A stretch of 35,861 bases of DNA from a virus. Under the pieces are notes generated by a model. That model was not told the origin of the DNA and did not search any database. It saw only the letters and a program-made list of their open reading frames with translations. The stretch lies in the IMG/VR virus record IMGVR_UViG_3300046009_003344, positions 1-35,861 of that record, one strand, 5' to 3'. Positions 21,622 to 30,262 of the stretch are shown here, piece after piece. Every line of letters begins with the position of its first letter. The stretch's first letter is position 1. A program made the translations under genes and the position numbers.

Positions 21622-21637
21622 AATAAAGGCTTAGATC

Positions 21638-21835
21638 ATGATTGAAAAGTATATTTGCGAGATTAATTCCACAATCGGACTTGTGGGGACTATTGTTGAA
21701 TTGAATTCGGAAAGCGGCCACACGCAAGAGCTTTTAACGGCTGGCATCATTGCCAAAGTCGAGCAAAAGATTGAGAAAGAAACGCTAATCAAAAAGGTAA
21801 CACGTCGTGTATCTGGTAAACCTTCCAACGATTGA
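21638..21835 (+). CDS. Small hypothetical head-region protein
   Basis: This 65-residue protein lies between the capsid terminator and the connector genes. It starts with two strands (MIEKYICEINSTIGLVGTIV) and ends in a very basic helix (KIEKETLIKKVTRRVSGKPS). Short proteins at this position in related genomes are often head-decoration or connector accessories, but I do not recognise this one. AAAGG lies about 10 bases before the start. Its 3' end overlaps the connector gene by 29 bases in another frame. Confidence 0.65.
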   Translation: MIEKYICEINSTIGLVGTIVELNSESGHTQELLTAGIIAKVEQKIEKETLIKKVTRRVSGKPSND

Positions 21836-22097
21836 TGACCTTGCCAATCACTTGACCGTTGATTATAACGAGCAAGGGTTAGAGCAAGTCTTAATGTCGG
21901 CCACTGATTTAGTTGAGTCGTGGCTTAATGTTACGTTTGAACCAACGACACAAGTCGCTGCGCCTGTCCACACTGGTATCTTAATGGTCGGTGCGTACCT
22001 TTACACCAATAAGGGCGATTGCGAACAATCAAGCGCGGTTATTGATTCAGGTGCTTATTACGTCATTAAGCCTTATAAAGTCGAGTTCATGGTATGA
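21807..22097 (+). CDS. Head-tail connector protein (HK97 gp6-like)
   Basis: This 96-residue helical protein belongs to the gp6/gp15 connector group that forms a ring under the portal. The pattern DDLANHLTVDYNEQGLEQVL, then ATDLVESWLN, and the central PVHTGILMVGAYLYTNKG fit the family. The start is GTG at 21807 with AAGGT in front. It overlaps the next gene by four bases. Its order (capsid, connector, closure, gp10-like, tail terminator, tube) is the standard one. Confidence 0.85.
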   Translation: MYLVNLPTIDDLANHLTVDYNEQGLEQVLMSATDLVESWLNVTFEPTTQVAAPVHTGILMVGAYLYTNKGDCEQSSAVIDSGAYYVIKPYKVEFMV

Positions 22098-22504
22098 AGT
22101 GCTGCGAGGTCAAGCTAGGTTCGCTTAAACATACCGCTATGGCGCAGAATCCAACTTATGTTGCTGATGGCTATGGCGGCACGGTTCGCACGTTCGCTGA
22201 CTTTAAGCGCGTTAGATGCTTCATTGAACAAAACACCGCTAATGAGCGTTATGCGGCTTCTAAGATTGAACATATCGGCACGCATACGATGATTGTAAAA
22301 GATGCGGACGGTATCACGCCCGATATGCGAATTGCTTTTCCAATTGACCAGAATCCTATGAGCGACCAACCGATATTGGTTGACTCGATTGTATTGCCGA
22401 TTACACAACCAGCGGTAGTGTCGCAGTATTACGCTATTGACGGCATTATCGAACAGGATAACGGCTATACCAAGTTCGCTTTACGTTTAGGTGGTGCGGT
22501 ATGA
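22094..22504 (+). CDS. Head closure protein (head-tail joining family)
   Basis: This 136-residue beta-rich protein is like the SPP1 gp16/HK97 gp7 joining proteins that plug the head after packaging. Family-like features are the PTYVADGYGGTVRTFADFKR segment (residue 20 onward), a strand VRCFIEQNTANERYAASKIE, then a segment THTMIVKDADGITPDMRI that matches the 'R-H-V-T' strand of the family. It overlaps both neighbours by four bases. Placement between gp6-like and gp10-like genes strongly supports the call. Confidence 0.82.
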   Translation: MKCCEVKLGSLKHTAMAQNPTYVADGYGGTVRTFADFKRVRCFIEQNTANERYAASKIEHIGTHTMIVKDADGITPDMRIAFPIDQNPMSDQPILVDSIVLPITQPAVVSQYYAIDGIIEQDNGYTKFALRLGGAV

Positions 22505-22938
22505 GTATGACAGTTGAAGGCGTGTTCGAGGTTCAATCAGCATTCGAGCATTTGCGTGATAACCTAGGCGACTTGGTAGCTAAGGCGGTTATTAAAGGCG
22601 CTAACCGAGTACGCACAACTGCGGTTAAGTCGATTCAGCGTCATCAGTCGCAAGGCATTACTTATGAAAAGACCAATCCTAAGCGTACGCACGTTGCGTC
22701 AACTGCTGGCCATGCACCTAACAGCGACACAGGCACGCTAGTAAACAGTATTCAAACTGAGCCTAACACTATGGCAAAGTCGATGCTAGTTGGTACTAAA
22801 CTGCAATACGGTAAAGATTTAGAACTAGGCACGCGCAACATTAGACCGCGCCCGTGGTTGATACCAGCGCTTGAAAGTAATCGGGCGGCTGTTGAGAATG
22901 ACATTAAGCAAGCAATCAAGAGAGCTACCGCGATATGA
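22501..22938 (+). CDS. HK97 gp10-like tail component
   Basis: This 145-residue neck protein of the HK97 gp10 family has FEHLRDNLGDLVAKAVIKGA near the start and then NRVRTTAVKSIQRH. The GTLVNSIQTEPNTMAKSMLV segment leads to YGKDLELGTRNIRPRPWLIP, which is the family hallmark (a 'Y-x(3)-E-x-G-T' strand followed by 'RPWLxPAL'). It acts at the head-tail junction. It overlaps both neighbours by four bases. Confidence 0.9.
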   Translation: MSMTVEGVFEVQSAFEHLRDNLGDLVAKAVIKGANRVRTTAVKSIQRHQSQGITYEKTNPKRTHVASTAGHAPNSDTGTLVNSIQTEPNTMAKSMLVGTKLQYGKDLELGTRNIRPRPWLIPALESNRAAVENDIKQAIKRATAI

Positions 22939-23300
22939 GCGCCTTAGACTTACAAAAAGCAATCTATGACACGTTAAACGGTCAATTGTCGTGCGTTGTT
23001 TTGCAAAATGTGCCACAAGGACAACCATTCCCTTATTGCACCATAGGCGATGATACCGTTAGCGATTGGTCAACCGATGGCGAGGATGGTTACGATTGCA
23101 CCATTACCGTTCATACGTGGTCACGTTCAGGCAGTATGGCGGAAACTAAAACCATTCAATCTGAAATTTATGATACAATGCACCGTATTAGAGCGCTTAA
23201 TGCACTCATTTGGTTCGATTATAGCGACGTGTTATCAGACCCCGACGGGTTGACCTATCATGGCGTTATGCGATTTAGACTGCAATTTGACAAGGAGTAG
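22935..23300 (+). CDS. Tail completion protein (DUF3168)
   Basis: This 121-residue protein belongs to the DUF3168 / tail terminator group that caps the tail tube at the head end. Seen: LQKAIYDTLNGQLS, then VPQGQPFPYCTIGDDTVSDW, HTWSRSGSMAETKTIQSEIY and the C-terminal GVMRFRLQFD strand. These match the family layout of a helical N-terminus followed by an alpha/beta sandwich. It overlaps the gp10-like gene and lies just before the tube gene. Confidence 0.88.
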   Translation: MSALDLQKAIYDTLNGQLSCVVLQNVPQGQPFPYCTIGDDTVSDWSTDGEDGYDCTITVHTWSRSGSMAETKTIQSEIYDTMHRIRALNALIWFDYSDVLSDPDGLTYHGVMRFRLQFDKE

Positions 23301-23303
23301 ATC

Positions 23304-23690
23304 ATGGCAGGTTTTAAGGGTACTGAGTTGACTTTGACACTGGCAGGCGCGGCAATTGCAGGCGTTCGCACAAAAACAGTTAGCTTGAATAAAGAACCTA
23401 TCGACGTGACAAGCGATGACGATTTAGGATGGCGCTCACTATTGGGTGAAGCTGGCATTAAGTCGTGCGATTTAAGCGTCGAAGGCGTAACTAAGTCTTA
23501 CACAGTGATTGGTAGCTGGTTTAGCTCAGATGCACCACAATCTGTTGTGTTGACTTTCCCGAATGGCGCAACGATTGAAGGCGACTTTATGCTTGCTTCA
23601 TTAGAGCAAACAGGCGCTTACAATGATGCAGTGACATTCAGCGCGTCGCTACAATCGAGCGGCGAAGTTACTTACACGGCAGGTACTTAA
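23304..23690 (+). CDS. Major tail tube protein
   Basis: This 128-residue tube protein has the TP901-1-like/Phage_tail_tube pattern: GFKGTELTLTLAGAAIAGVR at the start, TVSLNKEPIDVTSDDDLGWR, then SVEGVTKSY, and the closing DAVTFSASLQSSGEVTYTAG. Hexamers of this protein stack to make the tail tube. GGAG lies seven bases before the ATG. A long non-contractile siphovirus tail is implied because no sheath gene follows. Confidence 0.92.
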   Translation: MAGFKGTELTLTLAGAAIAGVRTKTVSLNKEPIDVTSDDDLGWRSLLGEAGIKSCDLSVEGVTKSYTVIGSWFSSDAPQSVVLTFPNGATIEGDFMLASLEQTGAYNDAVTFSASLQSSGEVTYTAGT

Positions 23691-23693
23691 TAA

Positions 23694-24032
23694 ATGAGCG
23701 CAATCTTTAGCGAGATTGAATTGCAATGGCAAGGGGAATCGCATAGCGTGACCCCTACCATGCGACTCATTAACAAGATTGAGAATGACGTGTCACTGGC
23801 CAAGCTAGTGGTGCGTATTCAATCGGGCGAGATGCCAATGTCGCACATTGCCACGGTTTACACGCACTTGCTTAACTATGCGGGTGTAAAAGCGTCAGTC
23901 GATGACGTTTATGTCGCTATTGTTATGGGTGGTGATGAGTTTATCCATCACGCGGTTAGCGTGGCCATGGGGTGCTTTTTCCCTAAGTCACAAACAACCG
24001 ATGACGTTAAAAAAAAGCCAACGGAACAATAG
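23694..24032 (+). CDS. Tail assembly chaperone, short (unshifted) form
   Basis: This 112-residue protein binds the tape measure during tail assembly and resembles the GTA-type (rcc01692-like) chaperones: MSAIFSEIELQWQGESHSVT, MRLINKIEND, then IATVYTHLLNYAGVKASVDD. It terminates at TAG 24030-24032, five codons past a canonical slippery heptamer. Ribosomes that slip there make the 179-residue long form described separately. Two-form expression of this gene is usual in long-tailed phages. Confidence 0.88.
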   Translation: MSAIFSEIELQWQGESHSVTPTMRLINKIENDVSLAKLVVRIQSGEMPMSHIATVYTHLLNYAGVKASVDDVYVAIVMGGDEFIHHAVSVAMGCFFPKSQTTDDVKKKPTEQ

Positions 24033-24232
24033 TCGAAGATTATGAGTGGGCGGAATTGTATAAAACAGCCGTCCACCATTGGGGATTACAGCCGAGCGAA
24101 TTTTGGGCAATGACACCACAAGAGTTTTGGCATTTGTTCGAGATTAAGCACGGCAGATCATCTATGCGTTATGGCACTATGACAGAAAGCGAAGTCGAAA
24201 GCCTTTATAATCTATTGGAGAAAGCTAAGTGA
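23694..24232 (+). CDS. Tail assembly chaperone, long form by -1 frameshift
   Basis: A -1 shift at A-AAA-AAG (24011-24017) joins the short chaperone to a second frame that runs to TGA 24230-24232, giving 179 residues. The second frame has no start codon of its own near the junction. Its product (ELYKTAVHHWGLQPSEFWAM, then TPQEFWHLFEIKHG) matches the TAC_1/rcc01693 family, whose members contain the L-x-P-x-E-F-W pattern. This is the equivalent of lambda G and GT. The long form's end overlaps the tape measure start (GTGA). Slippage itself is inferred from the motif. Confidence 0.85.
24011..24017 (+). promoter_or_regulatory. -1 ribosomal frameshift site A AAA AAG
   Basis: The heptamer is in register with the upstream frame (codons AAA, AAG), the same sequence that gives efficient -1 shifting in E. 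coli dnaX. It lies within a run of eight A at 24009-24016 and 13 bases before the zero-frame stop. No strong downstream hairpin is visible. Confidence 0.85.
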
Positions 24233-26115
24233 GTACAGTAGGCGCTATTAACGTCGAGATCGGTGCAGATACTACCAAGCTAAACGACGGCATAGACAAG
24301 GCAAAAACAAAGCTAGATGGCTTTGGTGAAAAGACCAAGGACACATCAAAAGAAGTCGACACGCTAGGCGCGTCACTTAAAACAGCCGCAGCGGCAGCTA
24401 TTGCCTTTGTCGGCGTTGATATGGCTAAGAGTGCCATTCTATCAGCCGATGCCTTTGCACAGCTTTCTAACCGCATTAAAACAGCGACATCATCCGCGCT
24501 AGACTTTCAAATCACTTTTGACGCACTTTATCAAAGCGCCCAATCATCTGGGGTCGCTCTCGATGGCGTTGTCGGTTCATTTCAAAACATTGCAGGCAGT
24601 GCGGCAGAATTAGGCGCAAGCAACGCGCAAGTAGTGCAGTTTGTTGACACGTTCAATAAGCTAGCCAAGATCGGTGGCGCGTCAGGTGAAGGTATTGCTA
24701 GTGCGTTATTCCAAACGTCGCAAGCATTAGCTGGCGGGGTGTTACGTGCTGAAGAATTTAACTCGATTCTAGAAGGTACGCCATCTGTTGCACGTGCGTT
24801 AGCTGATTCGTTAGGCATGACAGTCGGCGAGTTGCGTAAAGCGGTTAATGACGGCAAGGTATTAAGCACTGACGTATTTAACGGCATTTTGAGCAAGTCA
24901 AAAGAAGTCAATGCTCAGTTGGGTGCGATTCCGCCGAATATCACAGGCTCATATCAAGCATTAAGCAATTCATTCCAAAAGCTATTGGGCGAATTAGACC
25001 AAACACTGCACATAACAGAGTTTATTGCCAAGTCGATGACTGGTTGGTCAATGATTATCGACAAGGCAACATCATCGACTAGCGAACTAAAAAACGCCCG
25101 CCTTGAGTTCGGTAAAATCGAGCTGGACTTGCAGAAAGAGTTTGAAGACCAAGAGCGTCGTCGTGATGATGCGTGGTTTGATGCTGAGATGAATAAGCAA
25201 GTAGCATTGGGCGAACGTGCTGGCATTGAGCGTGAAAACCATGACAAGTGGACAGCGTTAATGGAAGCGCAAAAAGCAAAAGCTGATGAGGTGACACAAA
25301 AGCAACTAGAAAACATCCGCAAGATTGCTGAGGAAAAAGCGCGTTATCAAACAGCCGAATATAACGAGTTTGAGCAAGAGCTACAAAAGACCGAAGCGCT
25401 TAAAGAAGAATATGCGCGTCGTGTTCAGGCAATCGCCGAAAGCCACATGAGCGAACAAGAGCTACTGGTTGCTAAACACGCAAGCGAACTGGAGATATTA
25501 CGGCAAGCGCGTGAAGCTGAAGCGATTACCGAGCAAGAGTATCGGGATTTAGAATATGATGCGCAATGGGCGCATTTACAAAAAATGAGCGAGCTTGAAG
25601 CGAGAGAGCTTGAAAATCAACGTCGTCAGCGTGAGCGCGAAAATCAAGCTAAGATCAAAGGCGTTTATGACACAATGAATATTGTTTCAAGCTTAATGAA
25701 TAGCGGCTCTCGTGAATTGTTTGAGATCGGGAAAATAGCGGCAATTGGTAAAGCCGTTATGGATACTTATGCTGGCATCAATAATGCGCTTGCAAGTGTT
25801 CCTTATCCGTTTAACTTTGCCGCCGCTGCCGCCGTTGGCGCTGCTGGCTTTGCCAATGTTGCATCTATTTCTAGCCAGTCATACGGTAGCAAGTCAACAG
25901 GTAATGGTAGCCCTGTTATGTATTCAGGCGGCTTACCTGCGGTAAACACCACACAAGGCGGCGGAATGGGTGGTGGCAGTATGCAATCAGGTGCGATGGT
26001 TAATATCAACTTAGAGGGTGGTGATGCGGCGGTGTTTAGTGGTAAACAGGTTCGCTCACTGATTGACCAAATTAATGAAGCGGTAGGCGATGGCGCGAGG
26101 ATTAGATTAGCATGA
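24229..26115 (+). CDS. Tape measure protein
   Basis: The 628-residue protein sets tail length and lines the tube. The tape-measure N-terminal domain is clear at about residues 75-250: FQNIAGSAAELGASNAQVVQ, LFQTSQALAGGVLRAEEFNS, ILEGTPSVARALADSLGMTV, and GELRKAVNDGKVLSTDVFNG. A long charged helical region follows (about 285-500, rich in Glu, Lys, Arg), then a hydrophobic Ala/Gly segment near 515-550 and a Gly-rich tail. The start is GTG, with GGAG nine bases upstream, overlapping the chaperone stop. At about 0.15 nm per residue a tail of roughly 90-95 nm is expected. Confidence 0.93.
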   Translation: MSTVGAINVEIGADTTKLNDGIDKAKTKLDGFGEKTKDTSKEVDTLGASLKTAAAAAIAFVGVDMAKSAILSADAFAQLSNRIKTATSSALDFQITFDALYQSAQSSGVALDGVVGSFQNIAGSAAELGASNAQVVQFVDTFNKLAKIGGASGEGIASALFQTSQALAGGVLRAEEFNSILEGTPSVARALADSLGMTVGELRKAVNDGKVLSTDVFNGILSKSKEVNAQLGAIPPNITGSYQALSNSFQKLLGELDQTLHITEFIAKSMTGWSMIIDKATSSTSELKNARLEFGKIELDLQKEFEDQERRRDDAWFDAEMNKQVALGERAGIERENHDKWTALMEAQKAKADEVTQKQLENIRKIAEEKARYQTAEYNEFEQELQKTEALKEEYARRVQAIAESHMSEQELLVAKHASELEILRQAREAEAITEQEYRDLEYDAQWAHLQKMSELEARELENQRRQRERENQAKIKGVYDTMNIVSSLMNSGSRELFEIGKIAAIGKAVMDTYAGINNALASVPYPFNFAAAAAVGAAGFANVASISSQSYGSKSTGNGSPVMYSGGLPAVNTTQGGGMGGGSMQSGAMVNINLEGGDAAVFSGKQVRSLIDQINEAVGDGARIRLA

Positions 26116-26858
26116 CAACAAACACTCCTATTATCGGTTATCAGAACCTTGCAACGGCTGATAACTCAACATTCAGCGCGGGCGTGGCAGGGTATGACGG
26201 TGCTAAGTGCCTTAACCCTTTAACCTATGAGGGCTGGAAACCATTATTACCCGCTAACTGCGTGCTTGACCTTGGCACAGCCGCAAGCGTTGATTATTTC
26301 GCTATTGCAGGGCGCGGTATGGTAGGCATGACAATCACGCCTAGTTATTCGCTGGATAACGTGACATGGACAACACTAACAGGCGTAACGCTCACGCAAA
26401 ACGTATGGATGCACACGTTTACAGCCGTCACAGCACGTTACTGGCGCTTTGATTTAACAGGTGCGATACCAACACCACTAATTATCAGCGCATACGTTGG
26501 CAAGGCTTTAATTATGCCACATCGTATTTACGGCGGTCATACACCTGCGGTATTGGCACGCCAATCGGTTATTCGTCCGACAACAAGCGAAGGCGGTCAA
26601 TGGTTAGGTAGGACGGTTATTCGTCAAGCATACCAAACGCAAGTCGATTTTAAGCACTTACACGCTGATTGGTATCGTGATAACTTTGACCCGTTCGTGG
26701 TGTCAGCGCGTGATAATCCGTTTTTCATATCATGGCGACCAGAAACACACGCTAACGAAGTCGTTTATGCATGGACGGAAAAGGATATAATACCAAGTAA
26801 CACAGGCAAGCTAGATTATATGCAGGTCGGATTTAACTTTATCGGTTGGGGTGGTTGA
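26112..26858 (+). CDS. Distal-tail-type protein with discoidin-like domain
   Basis: This 248-residue protein follows the tape measure, where the distal tail protein normally lies. Residues ~15-120 look like an F5/8-type C (discoidin) jelly roll: [40 protein letters not shown], then [12 protein letters not shown], the typical 'RYxRf' strand. The C-terminal half ([52 protein letters not shown]) resembles the hub-ring part of tail-tip proteins. A carbohydrate-binding role at the tail tip is inferred. It overlaps the fibre gene by one base. Confidence 0.75.
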   Translation: MTTNTPIIGYQNLATADNSTFSAGVAGYDGAKCLNPLTYEGWKPLLPANCVLDLGTAASVDYFAIAGRGMVGMTITPSYSLDNVTWTTLTGVTLTQNVWMHTFTAVTARYWRFDLTGAIPTPLIISAYVGKALIMPHRIYGGHTPAVLARQSVIRPTTSEGGQWLGRTVIRQAYQTQVDFKHLHADWYRDNFDPFVVSARDNPFFISWRPETHANEVVYAWTEKDIIPSNTGKLDYMQVGFNFIGWGG

Positions 26859-29665
26859 TGAATTACGTTTTTCAAAAGGCGATAACGGACGTTTACGGTA
26901 ACGTTTTATCGGGCGCAACGGTTTCAGTCACTCAAAACGATGAACTTGTCACGCTTTATGACGCAGATGGTGTTGAGATTGACAACCCATTAACCACTGA
27001 CACGACTGGCAACGTTGTGTTTTATGTACCAACAGGCGCTTATGACGTTTATGCCGTATTGGGTACTCGAACATTTTACCTAAAGAATGTATTTATCGGT
27101 GCGTTGCAGGGTGAAGTTGGTCCACAAGGTCCACAAGGCGAAACGGGTTTACAAGGACCAAAAGGCGATACAGGCGATCAAGGTCCTATCGGTGAAACTG
27201 GTCCGCAAGGGTTACAAGGTCCTGCAGGCCCACAAGGTCCTAAGGGGGATACTGGCGACACTGGACCACAAGGACCTATTGGCTTAACTGGTCCAGCTGG
27301 TCCACAAGGCGAACAAGGGCCAATCGGTCCAGAAGGCCCAGCAGGCACAACCGACTACAATGAGCTAATCAACAAGCCAACACTAGGCACAGCATCGTCA
27401 CTCGATTATAACGCGCTAGGTGACGCTGGATTAGGCAATGTAGTAATTGGTTCAGATAGTCGATTAACCGACCATAGAACTCCTTTAGCCCACGTTCATG
27501 CCATTAGTGACGTAACAGGCTTGACGCTTGCGCTAAGTGAGAAGCTAGACGATTCCGATATTGGCACAACCGTGCAACCTTACGATGCAAATACTGTTAT
27601 TGATGCTAACTATGTTCACACCGATAACAATTACACCACGGCAGAAAAGGACAAGTTAGCTGGTATTGAAGCAGGCGCAACTGCTAACCAAACAGATGCT
27701 TATTTGCTAGATCGCACTAATCACACTGGCACGCAACCAATTAGCACGGTTGAAAACTTACAACCAAACTTAGACACGTTGGCTGGTGCAATTGCTAACC
27801 TAGCTACGGCGCAAGGCGAAATCCGAAACACAACAAATCCAATTTTTTCGCTAACCACAACCCCACAAATATTACCGTTTACTGTTTCCGTTCCTAGCAC
27901 AGATAACAACGTGTTTACGTTTGACGATACAAACAACACGATTACATTTTTGAACGATGCGAGTTATAACTTCACGTCAATCGTGACTTTTGAAACAAAC
28001 ACATCATCGCCTAGAACGATCACGTTTAGATTGGTCAATGTAGCTAATGGGTCAACTGTTATCGAACAAAGTAACGAGATCGAAGTTGCATCAGGCGATG
28101 TTGCTTCATTCCCATTAAACACGTTGGTAACGGTAGGTAAGAATGGCATTCCAGCAGCGCCATTAACTATTAGGGTAGAAGTACTAGCTAATGCAACAGG
28201 CGTAACATTCAATGCTTTTGATAGTATTCTAATGTCATCGTCAAGTTATGACACAACAATTCTTGCGTCAGGTGTTGAGTACGATAATGCTGTTAGTGGT
28301 TTGACTGCTACAACAGCGCAAGCGGCCATTGATGAATTGGTTATCGAAAAAGCCAATACAACACACACGCACGCGCTATCTGACTTAACTCAATCAGGCG
28401 CAACAACAGGGCAAGTGCCAACTTGGAGCGGTAGCGCATGGACTCCACAAACTCCTAGCGGTGGCGGCAGTTCCCCAACACTAACCATCAACAATAAAAC
28501 CGCTGCTTATACTGTGGTTGCTGGTGACTTAGGTAAGATTATTAATTGCACAAGTGGTACGTTTACAGTTAGTTTAACGGCTGCTGCTACGTTAGGTGCA
28601 GGGTTTAATGTAACTATTTGGAATACAGCGGCAACACTATCTAATACCATCACTATTGACCCATCAGGTAGCGAAACGATAAGCGGCTCAACCACTTTAG
28701 TTCTTAGAACAGGTGAAGGTGTTCAGCTAATTTGTGACGGCACTAATTGGATTACTGGCAACCAAAAGGAATTGCAATTTATAGCAGCAAACTTTGGCAG
28801 TCCATCGGCAACATCGTTACCTGTAGCGTCAGGGTCGTACTCAATAGCTCAAGGATGTGGGTGGACTGGCGCTGGTGCAACAGCTTCTGCTAGTTTTGCT
28901 TCTGCAATAGGACTGAACTCATATGGTACAACATCTCAAGCCGTAACAGGCGCAGGAGCAATGGCACTAGGTGGCTCATACGCTAGTGGCACAGACTCAT
29001 TCGCTGCTGCTATTGCTAATAACACGAGTAGTTATGGGGCGACTGGGGCGAATAGTGTTGCTATTGGTAGCTTAAATAAGGCAAGTGGTGCTAATAGTGT
29101 GGCTATTGGGGGGCTTCAGAATACAGCGAGTGGTATTCAATCTGTATGTATTGGTACAGCTAACACTGCAAGCGCTGAAAATTCTATAGCTATAGGCGCA
29201 TATTCAAATAGTGGGTTATTCGGTAAATTTGCACTTACTGGGTATTTTATAGGTTCTGTAGGGGCTACTCAAAGTGGCAAAATGGTTTTAATGAGAGCTG
29301 CAATAAATGCAACACCAACAGTTCTAACATCAAACAATTCAACCGCTTCCACAACAAACCAAGCAATCCTCCCTAACAACTCAACCTACGCTTTCACAGG
29401 TACTATCGTTGCTCAACAAAGCAAAGCACAAGGTAGTGCGACAGCAGCGTGGAAAGTGGAAGGGTTAATTACTCGTGGTGCTAATGCGGCTGCAACTACA
29501 TTAGTAGCAAGCACAGTTACAGCAATCAGTAACGCACCATCTTGGACGTTAGCATTATCAGCAGATACTACGAATGGTGGATTAGCAGTTACAGCAACAG
29601 GTGCAGCGGCTACTAACATTCGTTGGGTAGCAACCATAGAGACGGTTGAGGTCACGTATGCTTAA
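26858..29665 (+). CDS. Tail fibre with collagen-like and YadA-head-like repeats
   Basis: This 935-residue trimeric fibre is probably the host-binding protein. Residues 1-80 form an attachment domain ([20 protein letters not shown]). Residues ~83-163 are about 26 uninterrupted Gly-x-y triplets ([20 protein letters not shown] and onward), a collagen-like triple helix. The middle has fibre-type linkers ([31 protein letters not shown]). Residues ~728-790 carry YadA-head repeats ([27 protein letters not shown]). A beta-rich C-terminal tip follows (VKVEGLITR-type strands, then [15 protein letters not shown]). The start is ATG at 26858 overlapping the upstream stop, with GGGGTGG before it. Confidence 0.88.
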   Translation: MNYVFQKAITDVYGNVLSGATVSVTQNDELVTLYDADGVEIDNPLTTDTTGNVVFYVPTGAYDVYAVLGTRTFYLKNVFIGALQGEVGPQGPQGETGLQGPKGDTGDQGPIGETGPQGLQGPAGPQGPKGDTGDTGPQGPIGLTGPAGPQGEQGPIGPEGPAGTTDYNELINKPTLGTASSLDYNALGDAGLGNVVIGSDSRLTDHRTPLAHVHAISDVTGLTLALSEKLDDSDIGTTVQPYDANTVIDANYVHTDNNYTTAEKDKLAGIEAGATANQTDAYLLDRTNHTGTQPISTVENLQPNLDTLAGAIANLATAQGEIRNTTNPIFSLTTTPQILPFTVSVPSTDNNVFTFDDTNNTITFLNDASYNFTSIVTFETNTSSPRTITFRLVNVANGSTVIEQSNEIEVASGDVASFPLNTLVTVGKNGIPAAPLTIRVEVLANATGVTFNAFDSILMSSSSYDTTILASGVEYDNAVSGLTATTAQAAIDELVIEKANTTHTHALSDLTQSGATTGQVPTWSGSAWTPQTPSGGGSSPTLTINNKTAAYTVVAGDLGKIINCTSGTFTVSLTAAATLGAGFNVTIWNTAATLSNTITIDPSGSETISGSTTLVLRTGEGVQLICDGTNWITGNQKELQFIAANFGSPSATSLPVASGSYSIAQGCGWTGAGATASASFASAIGLNSYGTTSQAVTGAGAMALGGSYASGTDSFAAAIANNTSSYGATGANSVAIGSLNKASGANSVAIGGLQNTASGIQSVCIGTANTASAENSIAIGAYSNSGLFGKFALTGYFIGSVGATQSGKMVLMRAAINATPTVLTSNNSTASTTNQAILPNNSTYAFTGTIVAQQSKAQGSATAAWKVEGLITRGANAAATTLVASTVTAISNAPSWTLALSADTTNGGLAVTATGAAATNIRWVATIETVEVTYA

Positions 29666-29681
29666 TAAAGGAGCAAATTAA

Positions 29682-29981
29682 ATGGCTATTGGATTAAATT
29701 TAACTAACACTCAATACGGTGTTTCATTTCCTAACGCTTATGGTCGTATCGTTACAGCTAGTGTAATGCGTCAGAATAGTGGTGCAGAACATAAACATAA
29801 CGTCATGGTTGATGTGGTTGTATATGCCACACAGGAAGCAGCAAGTAATGACAATACACAAGGTGTAGCGTTTGAGCGTTTATACGTTCCTTATGACACA
29901 GTGGCTGGTAATGACTTTATGACTCAGTGTTATAACTGGTTACTGACACAAGAGCAGTTTGCTGGTGGGGTTGCGGTTTAA
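29682..29981 (+). CDS. Small tail-region hypothetical protein
   Basis: This 99-residue beta-rich protein (MAIGLNLTNTQYGVSFPNAY, then GRIVTASVMRQN; ending NWLLTQEQFAGGVAV) lies between fibre and tail-tip genes. GGAG lies 10 bases before the ATG. It may be a fibre-associated or tail-tip accessory protein; the family is not one I can name with certainty. Its stop overlaps the next ATG by one base. No cysteine motif, membrane segment or signal peptide is seen. Confidence 0.7.
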   Translation: MAIGLNLTNTQYGVSFPNAYGRIVTASVMRQNSGAEHKHNVMVDVVVYATQEAASNDNTQGVAFERLYVPYDTVAGNDFMTQCYNWLLTQEQFAGGVAV

Positions 29982-30262
29982 TGAAACGCCTATGGTTAGT
30001 ATTGCTGTTGCCGTTACTTTTAACGGCTTTAGCGTGGTGGTTGATTAAATACCTATGGGCTATCGTGTTCGCACCAGATCACGCATGGACACTTGCCGTA
30101 TCGGTTGACCAAACAGCTAATGCGGCTTTTAATGGCTCGATCGACGAGACGATAAGCAGTCGTGCAGGTCGCCATGTTAATGATGAGCAATGGGCTTGTT
30201 GGTTATGTTGGTTGCTTGATAAAATCGACCCTAATCATTGTAAAAAGAGCATAGGTGTATGA
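29981..30262 (+). CDS. Small membrane protein of the tail-tip region
   Basis: This 93-residue protein has an N-terminal hydrophobic segment (LWLVLLLPLLLTALAWWLIK, residues 4-23, then YLWAIVF). A conserved-looking domain follows with WTLAVSVDQTANAAFNGSID and a cysteine pair region WACWLCWLLDKIDPNHC. Short proteins with the 'VSVDQTANA... ETISSRA... WAC.LC..LD..D..HC' pattern are common just before the tail hub gene in many proteobacterial phages. Their function is not known to me. It overlaps the hub gene by four bases. Confidence 0.75.
   Translation: MKRLWLVLLLPLLLTALAWWLIKYLWAIVFAPDHAWTLAVSVDQTANAAFNGSIDETISSRAGRHVNDEQWACWLCWLLDKIDPNHCKKSIGV

Noticed and set aside
27087-27287. Plus-strand frame with Lys/Val repeats in the fibre gene
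   Set aside because: It is the shifted reading of the collagen-triplet DNA, so its repeats are a by-product of the true frame.
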